A stretch of 64,000 nt of DNA from an uncultured Erythrobacter sp. (lineage in GTDB: Bacteria; Pseudomonadota; Alphaproteobacteria; Sphingomonadales; Sphingomonadaceae), in NCBI RefSeq assembly GCF_947492365.1, contig NZ_CANLMB010000002.1, positions 124,001-188,000 on the forward strand, in the 5' to 3' direction. The translations under genes were made by a program, and so were the position numbers. Of the stretch, positions 43,238-50,848 are shown one piece after another. Position 1 is the stretch's first letter, and every line of letters starts with the position of its first letter. The notes beneath the pieces were generated by a model. It was not told the origin of the DNA. It saw only the letters and a list, made by a program, of their open reading frames with translations, and did no database searches.

Positions 43238-45640
43238 ATGCCCAGTTTCGCCCAAAACCTCGAACGCACCCTCCACAACGCGCTCGCCCATGCGTCAGAG
43301 CGACGCCACGAATATGCCACGCTCGAGCACCTTCTGCTCGCGCTGATCGATGATGAGGACGGCGCGCAGGTCATGGCGGCTTGCGGCGTCGACCTTGCCG
43401 AACTGGGCGAGGTGGTGAAGCAATATCTCGACCAGGAATACCAGTCGCTCAAGACCGAGGAAGAGGCCGATCCGCAGCCGACAGCGGGATTCCAGCGGGT
43501 GATCCAGCGCGCGATCCTGCACGTCCAGTCCTCCGGCAAGGACACGGTGACGGGCGCGAATGTGCTGGTGGCGCTGTTCTCCGAGCGCGATTCCTACGCG
43601 GTCTATTTCCTCCAGCAGCAGGATATGAGCCGGTTGGATGCGGTGAGCTATATCAGCCACGGTATCGGCAAAGGCGGACGCCAACTTGAATCGAATGCCC
43701 CGCAAGGCAATGAAGAAGGCGCTCCTGCCGAGGCTGAGGTCACTAAAGATGGTGGCAAGACCAAGGAAACCGCGCTCGACCAGTTTACCGTCAACCTCAA
43801 CAAGAAGGCCGAAGACGGGCGGATCGATCCGCTCATCGGCCGCGGCCCCGAGGTTGACCGCACGGTGCAGATTCTGTGCCGCCGGTCAAAGAACAACCCG
43901 CTCTATGTCGGCGATCCCGGCGTCGGCAAAACCGCGATTGCCGAAGGGCTGGCGCGCAAAATCGTCGAAGGCGATGTGCCCGAAGTGCTCGCTGATGCGG
44001 TGATCTATTCGCTCGATATGGGCGCATTGCTGGCTGGCACGCGCTATCGCGGCGACTTCGAGGAGCGGCTTAAACAGGTTGTGACCGAGCTTGAAGCGAT
44101 GCCCGACGCGATCCTCTTCATCGACGAGATCCACACGGTTATCGGAGCTGGTGCAACGAGCGGCGGGGCGATGGATGCTTCCAATCTGCTCAAACCTGCG
44201 CTGTCGAGCGGGACGATCCGCTGCGTCGGTTCGACCACCTACAAGGAATTCCGCAATCACTTCGAGAAGGATCGCGCATTGCTGCGCCGTTTCCAGAAGA
44301 TCGATGTGAACGAGCCGACGATCGAGGATACGATCAAAATCCTCAAAGGGCTGCGCACCGCCTTTGAAGAGCATCACAATGTGAAATACACGCCCGACGC
44401 GCTCAAAACGGCGGTCGAGCTGTCGGCGCGCTATATCAATGACCGCAAGCTGCCCGACAAAGCGATCGACGTGATCGACGAGGTCGGCGCGATGCAGATG
44501 CTGGTCCCGCCCAGCCGCCGCAAGAAGAAGATCACCGCCAGGGAAATCGAAGCGGTCGTCGCGACCATGGCACGCATCCCGCCGAAATCGGTCAGCAAGG
44601 ACGACAAGAAGGCGCTCGAGAATCTGGAGCGTGATCTGAAGCACGTTGTCTTCGGTCAGGACGAGGCGATCCACCGCCTGTCGACCGCGATGAAGCTGAG
44701 CCGTGCTGGCCTGCGCGATCCGGACAAGCCGATTGGCTCGTTCCTGTTCAGCGGACCCACCGGCGTCGGCAAAACCGAAGTCGCGCGTCAGCTGGCCTCG
44801 ATCATGGGGATCGAGCTCAAGCGCTTCGACATGTCCGAATATATGGAGCGCCACAGCGTTTCGCGTCTGATCGGCGCGCCTCCGGGCTATGTTGGATACG
44901 ATCAGGGCGGTCTGCTCACCGATGCGGTGGATCAGAACCCGCATTGCGTGCTGCTGCTCGACGAAATCGAAAAGGCACACCCTGACCTGTTCAACATCCT
45001 GCTTCAGGTGATGGATAATGGCCGCCTGACCGATCACCACGGCAAGACGGTCGATTTCCGCAATGTCGTCCTCATCATGACGACCAATGCCGGCGCTGCC
45101 GCAATGGCGACGCAGGGCATCGGCTTTGGCGATGTCTCGAAAGAAGATGCGGGCAGCGAAGCGGTGAAGAAGATGTTCACGCCGGAGTTCCGCAACCGTC
45201 TCGATGCGATTGTGCCCTTCGCCTATCTCGGCAAGAGCACCGTTGCCCGCGTGGTCGACAAGTTCATTCTCGAACTCGAACTCCAGCTCGCTGAACAGAA
45301 CGTCCACATCCAGTTCGACAGCGATGCGCGCAATTGGCTCGCGGATAAGGGCTATGACAAGCTCTACGGCGCGCGCCCGATGGGCCGGTTGTTGCAGGAC
45401 AAGATCAAGCAGCCGCTCGCCGAGGAGCTGTTGTTCGGCAAGCTCACCGATGGCGGCGAGGTTCATGTCAGCATCAAGGACGGCAAGCCGAGTTTCGAAC
45501 TCACGCCCGCGCCGCCCAAGGCCAAACCCAAGCGCAAGACGGCAGGTAAGAAAAAGCCTGCTGCCAAGAAAGCTACGCCCAAAGATGACCCCAAGGGCGA
45601 CGCGAAGCCCGAGGAATCAGGCAGCGATAAGGAAAGCTGA
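43238..45640 (+). CDS. clpA: ATP-dependent Clp protease ATP-binding subunit ClpA
   Basis: The 800-residue AAA+ unfoldase has an N-terminal Clp-repeat domain (about residues 1-145), a first ATPase with GDPGVGKT at 225-232, and a second with GPTGVGKT near 507-514. The ClpP-docking IGF-type loop lies in TQGIGFGD. It feeds unfolded and N-degron proteins to ClpP with the adaptor ClpS, which is not encoded next to it here. The C-terminal 40 residues are a Lys/Pro/Ala-rich tail ([16 protein letters not shown]) not found in Escherichia coli ClpA. Confidence 0.95.
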   Translation: MPSFAQNLERTLHNALAHASERRHEYATLEHLLLALIDDEDGAQVMAACGVDLAELGEVVKQYLDQEYQSLKTEEEADPQPTAGFQRVIQRAILHVQSSGKDTVTGANVLVALFSERDSYAVYFLQQQDMSRLDAVSYISHGIGKGGRQLESNAPQGNEEGAPAEAEVTKDGGKTKETALDQFTVNLNKKAEDGRIDPLIGRGPEVDRTVQILCRRSKNNPLYVGDPGVGKTAIAEGLARKIVEGDVPEVLADAVIYSLDMGALLAGTRYRGDFEERLKQVVTELEAMPDAILFIDEIHTVIGAGATSGGAMDASNLLKPALSSGTIRCVGSTTYKEFRNHFEKDRALLRRFQKIDVNEPTIEDTIKILKGLRTAFEEHHNVKYTPDALKTAVELSARYINDRKLPDKAIDVIDEVGAMQMLVPPSRRKKKITAREIEAVVATMARIPPKSVSKDDKKALENLERDLKHVVFGQDEAIHRLSTAMKLSRAGLRDPDKPIGSFLFSGPTGVGKTEVARQLASIMGIELKRFDMSEYMERHSVSRLIGAPPGYVGYDQGGLLTDAVDQNPHCVLLLDEIEKAHPDLFNILLQVMDNGRLTDHHGKTVDFRNVVLIMTTNAGAAAMATQGIGFGDVSKEDAGSEAVKKMFTPEFRNRLDAIVPFAYLGKSTVARVVDKFILELELQLAEQNVHIQFDSDARNWLADKGYDKLYGARPMGRLLQDKIKQPLAEELLFGKLTDGGEVHVSIKDGKPSFELTPAPPKAKPKRKTAGKKKPAAKKATPKDDPKGDAKPEESGSDKES

Positions 45641-45699
45641 TCTCACGCGCTGGCAGTTAGCCGCAGGTTGACGCTTGAACTTCACAATTCACCCACTAG

Positions 45700-45714
45700 G
45701 TTTCAATTTGAAAC
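45700..45714. promoter_or_regulatory. Inverted repeat before the DUF1993 gene
   Basis: GTTTCA and TGAAAC form a perfect inverted repeat around ATT, 13 bases before the ATG at 45727. A possible TTGAAC (45675-45680) and TAGGTT (45697-45702) with 16-base spacing would put it over a -10 box. A repressor operator is an inference. Confidence 0.35.
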
Positions 45715-45726
45715 GGGAGAATTGCG

Positions 45727-46233
45727 ATGTCTATCAAAGATCAAACCATACCTGTCTGGACCCAGATGCTGGGCGTGCTCGATGGGTTGCTGGCAAAGGC
45801 CGAAGCCGATCCGCGCGGTGATGCACTGCTCGAAGAAACGCTTGCCGAGGACATGCATCCGCTGAGTGTGCAGGTGCGCTTTCTGGTCAACATGCCGGGC
45901 GAAGCCATGGCGCGGCTCACCGGCCTCGACTTCACTTCACGCGATGACAATCCCGCCACTTTGGCCGAGGCGCGCGGCTGGATTGCCGAAGCCAAATCGC
46001 AGCTCGAGGAGTGGGCCTCGCGCGATTTCATCGCTGCCAATGCTGCGGTCGAGTTGGCCATTCCGAACGGCATGAATTTCGATCTGAGCGCGAGCGAATA
46101 TGTGCGCGACTGGGCTTTGCCGCAGTACTACTTCCACACCACCGCCGCCTATTCGATCCTGCGCAAGGCCGGGATCGCGCTGGGGAAGGCCGACTTCGTG
46201 CCCTACATGATGCGCTATCTACGCCAGAGCTGA
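45727..46233 (+). CDS. DUF1993 family protein
   Basis: The 168-residue protein has the DUF1993 pattern: QMLGVLDGLLAKAE, MHPLSVQVRFLVNMPGEAMARL and a C-terminal QYYFHTTAAYSILRKAG with HTT before the helix. The family adopts a DinB-like four-helix bundle. Function is not known. The ATG at 45727 follows GGGAGAATTGCG. It is followed three bases later by the convergent gamma-carbonic-anhydrase-like gene. Confidence 0.85.
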   Translation: MSIKDQTIPVWTQMLGVLDGLLAKAEADPRGDALLEETLAEDMHPLSVQVRFLVNMPGEAMARLTGLDFTSRDDNPATLAEARGWIAEAKSQLEEWASRDFIAANAAVELAIPNGMNFDLSASEYVRDWALPQYYFHTTAAYSILRKAGIALGKADFVPYMMRYLRQS

Positions 46234-46236
46234 CTT

Positions 46237-46809
46237 TCAGGAATCGCGAAACGCCGCCTCGACCGCTTCGAGGTGGTGTTTCGCATTCTCTGCATAATGC
46301 GCAGTTCCGATCCGCATACCGGCAATGGCCGCGTCGTTCAGTTCCTTGAACTTCTTGGCCGGACGGCCCGCCCAAAGCTCGCGCTCGCCCATCACCTTAC
46401 GCTCGGTCAGCATCGCGCCTGCACCGAGCATTGAGTCGCTCGCAATCACCGACTTGTTCATTGCGATCGCGCCCAGCCCGACAAAGCCGCGATCGTGGAT
46501 CGTGCAGCCGTGGATCATCGCCATATGCCCGATCAGCACGTCGTCGCCGATCACCAGCGGGCACCCTTCCTCATCGCCCGGACGCGGCGGGTCGCAATGA
46601 AGGATCGAGCCGTCCTGGATGTTCGAGCGCTCGCCAATGCGGATGGTGAATACGTCCGCGCGAACAACGCAATTGTACCAGATCGAGCTGCCCGCCCCGA
46701 TCTCGACATCGCCGATGATTGTGGACCCCGGCGCAATGAAGGCGGTTTCGTGGATCTTTGGCACCTTGCCGTGGATCGGGATGATATTGGCACCGGGATG
46801 TCGGTTCAT
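46237..46809 (-). CDS. Gamma-carbonic-anhydrase-like hexapeptide-repeat protein
   Basis: The 190-residue left-handed beta-helix protein has hexapeptide-like repeats (IIGDVEIGAGSSIWYNCVVR). It carries the three metal-binding histidines of the gamma carbonic anhydrase family: His71 (SILHCD), and His95 and His100 (IGHMAMIHGC). Members are either CO2-hydrating enzymes or acyl-transferase-like proteins of unknown activity (YrdA/PaaY type). ATG at 46809 overlaps the stop of the GNAT gene (ATGA). The C-terminal helix (MRIGTAHYAENAKHHLEAV) is typical of the PaaY group. Confidence 0.85.
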   Translation of the reverse strand: MNRHPGANIIPIHGKVPKIHETAFIAPGSTIIGDVEIGAGSSIWYNCVVRADVFTIRIGERSNIQDGSILHCDPPRPGDEEGCPLVIGDDVLIGHMAMIHGCTIHDRGFVGLGAIAMNKSVIASDSMLGAGAMLTERKVMGERELWAGRPAKKFKELNDAAIAGMRIGTAHYAENAKHHLEAVEAAFRDS

Positions 46810-47354
46810 TTGGCTTGTTTCCATTGTTCAGGCGTCAGGGAGTACTGGATTAGCGGGCTACCCTCATCGGGATCGCCGAAATCAAGGTCGCGGCGACGTT
46901 CCATGCCGAGCTTTTCCATCAGCTTCCAGCTGCCCACATTCTCTTCATTGGTGAGCGCAACCAGATGCGGCGCGCCCACCGGCCCGAAAGCCCAGTCGAT
47001 CACCGCGCGCATAGCCTCACCTGCAAGCCCAAGCCGCCAGCGATCCTCGCGCACCAACCAGCCGATCTCGTGATCGCCCTGATTGGGGGCGAGCGGATGA
47101 TCGACGCGTTTCACCCCGCAATGGCCGACAAGTTCGCCGGTCGCTTTTTCGATCATCATCATGAAGCCAAAGCCTTCGCGAGCGAACCAGCCCATCGTCT
47201 TGGCGTGTTTCGCCTCGATCTCGTGCAGTTCCTTCACCCCGCCCAGATGCTCCATCACAGCGGGCGTGTTGAGCAGGCGGTATTGCAGTTCGGCATCGCC
47301 TTCACGCGTTTTGCGTAGCACCAGCCGATCGGTTTCGATCACGATGTCACCCAC
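46806..47354 (-). CDS. GNAT family N-acetyltransferase (RimJ/RimL-like), second of a tandem pair
   Basis: The 182-residue protein follows the RimJ/RimL pattern: IETDRLVLRKTREGDAELQY, GELVGHCGVKRVD, EIGWLVREDRWRLGLAGEAM (acetyl-CoA loop) and ALTNEENVGSWKLMEKLGM. It transfers acetyl from acetyl-CoA to an amino group; the substrate is unknown. GTG at 47354 overlaps the end of the preceding GNAT gene by eight bases. It and its neighbour look like a duplication, both with the C-terminal pattern RRRDLDFGDPD / RREDLDFENSD. Confidence 0.86.
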   Translation of the reverse strand: MGDIVIETDRLVLRKTREGDAELQYRLLNTPAVMEHLGGVKELHEIEAKHAKTMGWFAREGFGFMMMIEKATGELVGHCGVKRVDHPLAPNQGDHEIGWLVREDRWRLGLAGEAMRAVIDWAFGPVGAPHLVALTNEENVGSWKLMEKLGMERRRDLDFGDPDEGSPLIQYSLTPEQWKQAK

Positions 47355-47904
47355 GATGACGCTCCCAGCTATCGCGACCTATCGAATAGACAATGATCAC
47401 GGGATTGCCGGGATCGAAGTCGCTGTTCTCGAAATCAAGATCCTCGCGCCGCTGCATGCCGAGCCGCCGCATCAGGCCCCAGCTGCCCGCATTGCCCTCA
47501 ACCGTGAGCGCGATAACTTCATCGGCACCGAAGCGGTCAAAGGCGAGGTCGAGCGAAGCAATTGCCGCCTCTTTGGCATAGCCCTGCCCCCAGGCATCCT
47601 CGCGCAGCCGCCAACCGGCCTCCATCATACCGATCGGACCGCCCTCCTGATTGCAGCGTTTGAGGCCGCAAAAGCCGAGGATTGCGCCATCTTGCTTGCG
47701 TTCGAGCGCCCAGAAAGTGTGTCCGTGATCGCGCTTGTATGAAAGCAAGCGGTCCTGCGCAGCCTCGCGCTTTTCGGAATCGCACACGCCGCCCAGCCAT
47801 CGCATCACCGCAGGTGTGTTGGTGCCCGCCCAGAATTCTTCCCAATCATCCTCGCGCCAATCGCGCAGGATCAGGCGCGCGGTCTCATGATGAAAGTCAG
47901 CCAT
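47347..47904 (-). CDS. GNAT family N-acetyltransferase, first of a tandem pair
   Basis: The 185-residue protein has ETARLILRDWREDDWEEFW, GAILGFCGLKRCN, EAGWRLREDAWGQGYAKEAA (acetyl-CoA loop) and ALTVEGNAGSWGLMRRLGM. It is paralogous to the GNAT gene downstream. ATG at 47904 overlaps the hemB stop; an upstream ATG at 47922 would overlap hemB more. It is in a hemB-GNAT-GNAT-gamma-carbonic-anhydrase operon with all junctions overlapping. Confidence 0.86.
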   Translation of the reverse strand: MADFHHETARLILRDWREDDWEEFWAGTNTPAVMRWLGGVCDSEKREAAQDRLLSYKRDHGHTFWALERKQDGAILGFCGLKRCNQEGGPIGMMEAGWRLREDAWGQGYAKEAAIASLDLAFDRFGADEVIALTVEGNAGSWGLMRRLGMQRREDLDFENSDFDPGNPVIIVYSIGRDSWERHRG

Positions 47905-48892
47905 TGAGCAGGCGCGCAGCATGCGCTGCGTGATAGGTCAGCACGCCCGAACAACCGGCGCGTTTGAAGGCCAGCAGCTTCTCCATCAGCAACGCGTCGC
48001 GATCCCCGGCGCCGACCGATTCCGCGGCCTCAATCATCGCGTATTCGCCAGACACCTGATAGGCGAAGACCGGCACGCCAAAGCGCTGCTTCACGCGGTA
48101 GATGATGTCGAGATAGGCGAGGCCCGGCTTGACCATCACGCTGTCCGCGCCTTCGCCCAGATCCAGCTCGACCTCGCGCAGCGCCTCATCCGCATTGGCC
48201 GGATCCATCTGGTAGCTTTTCTTGTCACCCTTCAGCAGGTCGCCCGATCCGACCGCGTCGCGGAACGGTCCGTAGAACGCGCTCGCATATTTGGCGGCGT
48301 AGCTCATGATCTGGACGTTGTGATGCCCGCCCATTTCAAGCGCCATGCGGATCGCGTGGATACGGCCATCCATCATGTCTGACGGGGCGATAATGTCCGC
48401 GCCCGCCTCAGCCTGATTGATCGCCTGATCGACCAGCACCGCGACCGTGTCGTCATTGGTGACGTAGCCTTTGGCATCGAGCAGGCCGTCCTGACCATGC
48501 GACGTGTATGGGTCGAGCGCGACATCGGTGAGAACGCCGATATCATCGCCGCATGCATCCTTGATCGCGCGGATGGCGCGGCACATCAAATTGTCCGGAT
48601 TGAGCGCTTCAGCTCCGTCATCGGAGCGACGATCACTCTGCGTGTTGGGGAAAAGCGCGACCACCGGAATGCCGAGTTCGACTGCTTCCTTTGCGCGTGC
48701 GACAATCCCGTCAACCGACCAGCGAGAGACACCCGGCAAGCTTACAACCGGGTCCTCCACCCCATCGCCTTCGGTCACGAAAAGCGGCCAGATCAGGTCG
48801 GCAGGTGTGATCAGGGTTTCGCGGTGGAGCGCACGGCTCCATCCAGTCGCGCGGGTGCGGCGCAGGCGGGTGTTGGGATAGCTTCCGGTCAT
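47897..48892 (-). CDS. hemB: Delta-aminolevulinic acid dehydratase (porphobilinogen synthase) HemB
   Basis: The 331-residue enzyme joins two aminolevulinates to porphobilinogen in haem synthesis. Family motifs are RRTRATGWSRALHRE at the start, DVALDPYTSHGQDGLL, APSDMMDGRI, MSYAAKYASAFYGPFRDA with the first active-site Lys, and MVKPGLAYLDI with the second. The cysteine-rich zinc site of the animal type is replaced by a DxALDxYTxHGxDG Mg-type pattern, as in many alphaproteobacteria. ATG at 48892 is preferred; the frame continues to 49201, but that part has no HemB similarity. Confidence 0.94.
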   Translation of the reverse strand: MTGSYPNTRLRRTRATGWSRALHRETLITPADLIWPLFVTEGDGVEDPVVSLPGVSRWSVDGIVARAKEAVELGIPVVALFPNTQSDRRSDDGAEALNPDNLMCRAIRAIKDACGDDIGVLTDVALDPYTSHGQDGLLDAKGYVTNDDTVAVLVDQAINQAEAGADIIAPSDMMDGRIHAIRMALEMGGHHNVQIMSYAAKYASAFYGPFRDAVGSGDLLKGDKKSYQMDPANADEALREVELDLGEGADSVMVKPGLAYLDIIYRVKQRFGVPVFAYQVSGEYAMIEAAESVGAGDRDALLMEKLLAFKRAGCSGVLTYHAAHAARLLNG

Positions 48893-48935
48893 TTGCGAGC
48901 GGTGTTGCCCGAAATTGCGGCCTCGATCAACGCGC

Positions 48936-50648
48936 TCAATTCGATCGGCGCGCGATGTCGATCTTCTCGATCTCGCGCAAGGGCTCTTCTGTTTCGCTCG
49001 GAAGCGGTTCGAGATCTTCGAGCGCAGCGCCCGGCTCGATCTCGCGCAACTGGAGCAGCTGGCGACGGAAATCGAGCAATTCGGTGCCCGAAAGCACCGA
49101 ACGCGTGACGAAATCGACGCTCGCCGGATTGATCGCGCGTCCGCTGCGATACATTTCATAATGAAGGTGCGGGCCGGTCGACAGGCCGGTTGACCCGACA
49201 TAGCCGATCACCTGTCCCCGCCGCACGTCCTGACCGCGCCGAACAGCCATGCGGCTCATATGGCAATAGCGCGTCTGCAATCCGCCGCCATGGTCCAGCC
49301 GCACGGCGATCCCGCAGCCGCCCGCGCGCCCCGCAGAGGTCACGCGGCCATCGGTCACGGCAACGATCGGCGTGCCATGACGCGCGCGGAAATCCATTCC
49401 CGAATGCATCCGCCGATAACCAAGGATCGGATGGCGGCGCATCCCGTAGCGCGAGGAAATTGGCCCCGGAACCGGAGCGACCAGCCCGCGGCGTTGCTCG
49501 CCCACGCCCGATGCCTCGAAAAACCGGTCATTCGAGCCCCAACGCATCAATTGCGTGCGCGGCTCGCCTGCACGATCGATGCCGGCATAGAGCAGCTTGC
49601 CCGCCTGCCGCTCGCCCGTTGCAGCGCGGCGATAGGCGATGATGATGTCGAACTCGTCCGAAGAACGCACTTCGCGGTCCATATCGATCTGGTCGTCGAG
49701 CACGCGCAGATAGTCCTGCACCGCGCTCGCCGGAACGCCCGCAGCGCGCATGGAACGGTAAAGACTCGATCCGACATTGCCGCGCACCCGCAAGGGCGTG
49801 TCGTCAACGCGGATCACATTGCGGGCAAGCGAGAGCACTCCGCCCTGCCCGGTTTCCGCATCAGCATTCTGACGCCCGATCTCTAGCTCGAGATCGAAAC
49901 GCGCGCGGAACTTCAGCGCATCGAGCGGGCGCGGGGAATCGCTGTCGGGACGGCGGCCCAGAACGAGGTCAATCTGGGTGCCGGGCTCAATCTCGGACAG
50001 TGGCATTGCCCCGCCGATCAGAGCGCTGACCTCGCCGATATCGCGCGCTGAAACGCCTGCACGGCGCAGCATGCTGGCAAAGCTGTCTCCCGGGGCGAGC
50101 GTTGCCAGCCGCTCGATCTGCGGACGCTCGGGCGCGCTTGCCAATGGAATCACGTCCTCGGTTGGCCCCATCCGGCGGCCACTATCGCCGCCCAGCGCCA
50201 GCGGCATAATCATCTGGCTGCGAAATTCGTCGCGGATTTCCTCGCCCTCGGGCATCGCCGAGCGGGCCTCGAGCGGGGTCAGGTTGGGCCAGAATGCCAG
50301 CGCGAGTGCTGCCAATGCCACCATAGTGCCCAGCCCGCGGAACCAGCGGCGGCTCCCGATATTCTCGGCCAGATCGGGGGCAAGATCGAGACCTTCGAGC
50401 CACGCCGAGGCGCTCAGCTTCCATTCGTCATAACGCTCGCCCCACCCGCGCACGCGGGCGAGCACCTGACGTTTGACCTGCGCCTGTTTGGATGGCGGCG
50501 CGTATTTCTTGGAGTTCTGGAAATAAGGGGCAAGTTCGCGCGCGGTTTCGGCATCGACGCGGTGATCCCGTGTGCGTGCACGCCCATCGTCCCGGCCCGC
50601 ATCATTTGCGCCGGGATTTCTGTCCGGATGGTCGCTTGGCGTGTCCAA
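48936..50648 (-). CDS. M23 family metallopeptidase with long N-terminal region
   Basis: The 570-residue protein has a cytoplasmic N-terminus, one hydrophobic helix near residues 105-120, and a large periplasmic region with an OapA/LysM-like segment (ERLATLAPGDSFASMLRRAGV). The C-terminal M23 domain has its zinc ligands present: RMHSGMDFRA and HLHYEM with the second His. It should cleave peptidoglycan cross-links. It is a second, unrelated-length M23 enzyme beside the one at 36724. The gene is divergent from the helicase gene. Confidence 0.88.
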   Translation of the reverse strand: MDTPSDHPDRNPGANDAGRDDGRARTRDHRVDAETARELAPYFQNSKKYAPPSKQAQVKRQVLARVRGWGERYDEWKLSASAWLEGLDLAPDLAENIGSRRWFRGLGTMVALAALALAFWPNLTPLEARSAMPEGEEIRDEFRSQMIMPLALGGDSGRRMGPTEDVIPLASAPERPQIERLATLAPGDSFASMLRRAGVSARDIGEVSALIGGAMPLSEIEPGTQIDLVLGRRPDSDSPRPLDALKFRARFDLELEIGRQNADAETGQGGVLSLARNVIRVDDTPLRVRGNVGSSLYRSMRAAGVPASAVQDYLRVLDDQIDMDREVRSSDEFDIIIAYRRAATGERQAGKLLYAGIDRAGEPRTQLMRWGSNDRFFEASGVGEQRRGLVAPVPGPISSRYGMRRHPILGYRRMHSGMDFRARHGTPIVAVTDGRVTSAGRAGGCGIAVRLDHGGGLQTRYCHMSRMAVRRGQDVRRGQVIGYVGSTGLSTGPHLHYEMYRSGRAINPASVDFVTRSVLSGTELLDFRRQLLQLREIEPGAALEDLEPLPSETEEPLREIEKIDIARRSN

Positions 50649-50848
50649 TGGTCCTGCTTTTCACCGCAATATCTTGAGCTCAGTGCTCGTAGCGCACCCT
50701 TCTGGCGATTTATGGTAAATCTGCACTTAACGCGCGATCAGACGAGTCTCGCATGCGATAAGGTGTTTTGCCTAAGGGGCAAGCCGGTGCGGGGATTTGT
50801 CCCGAGACAGGATTGCGGCGCGAGTGCGAGGCTGACACAAGGCAAGGT
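50649..50848. promoter_or_regulatory. Divergent spacer between the M23 peptidase and the helicase
   Basis: The 200-base gap includes CCTAAGGGGC at about 50771-50780 and AAGGCAAGG before the helicase GTG. A TTG at 50768 in the helicase frame could extend the protein by 27 residues but lacks a clear ribosome-binding sequence. No strong promoter hexamers were found. Confidence 0.4.

Noticed and set aside
43886..45466. Long minus-strand frame (about 526 codons) opposite clpA
   Set aside because: Shadow of a conserved gene on the other strand; no homologous motifs and no ribosome-binding site.
48893..49201. Extension of the hemB frame by about 100 codons
   Set aside because: The extra part is Arg/Ser-rich, antisense-like to the M23 peptidase gene, and absent from HemB proteins.
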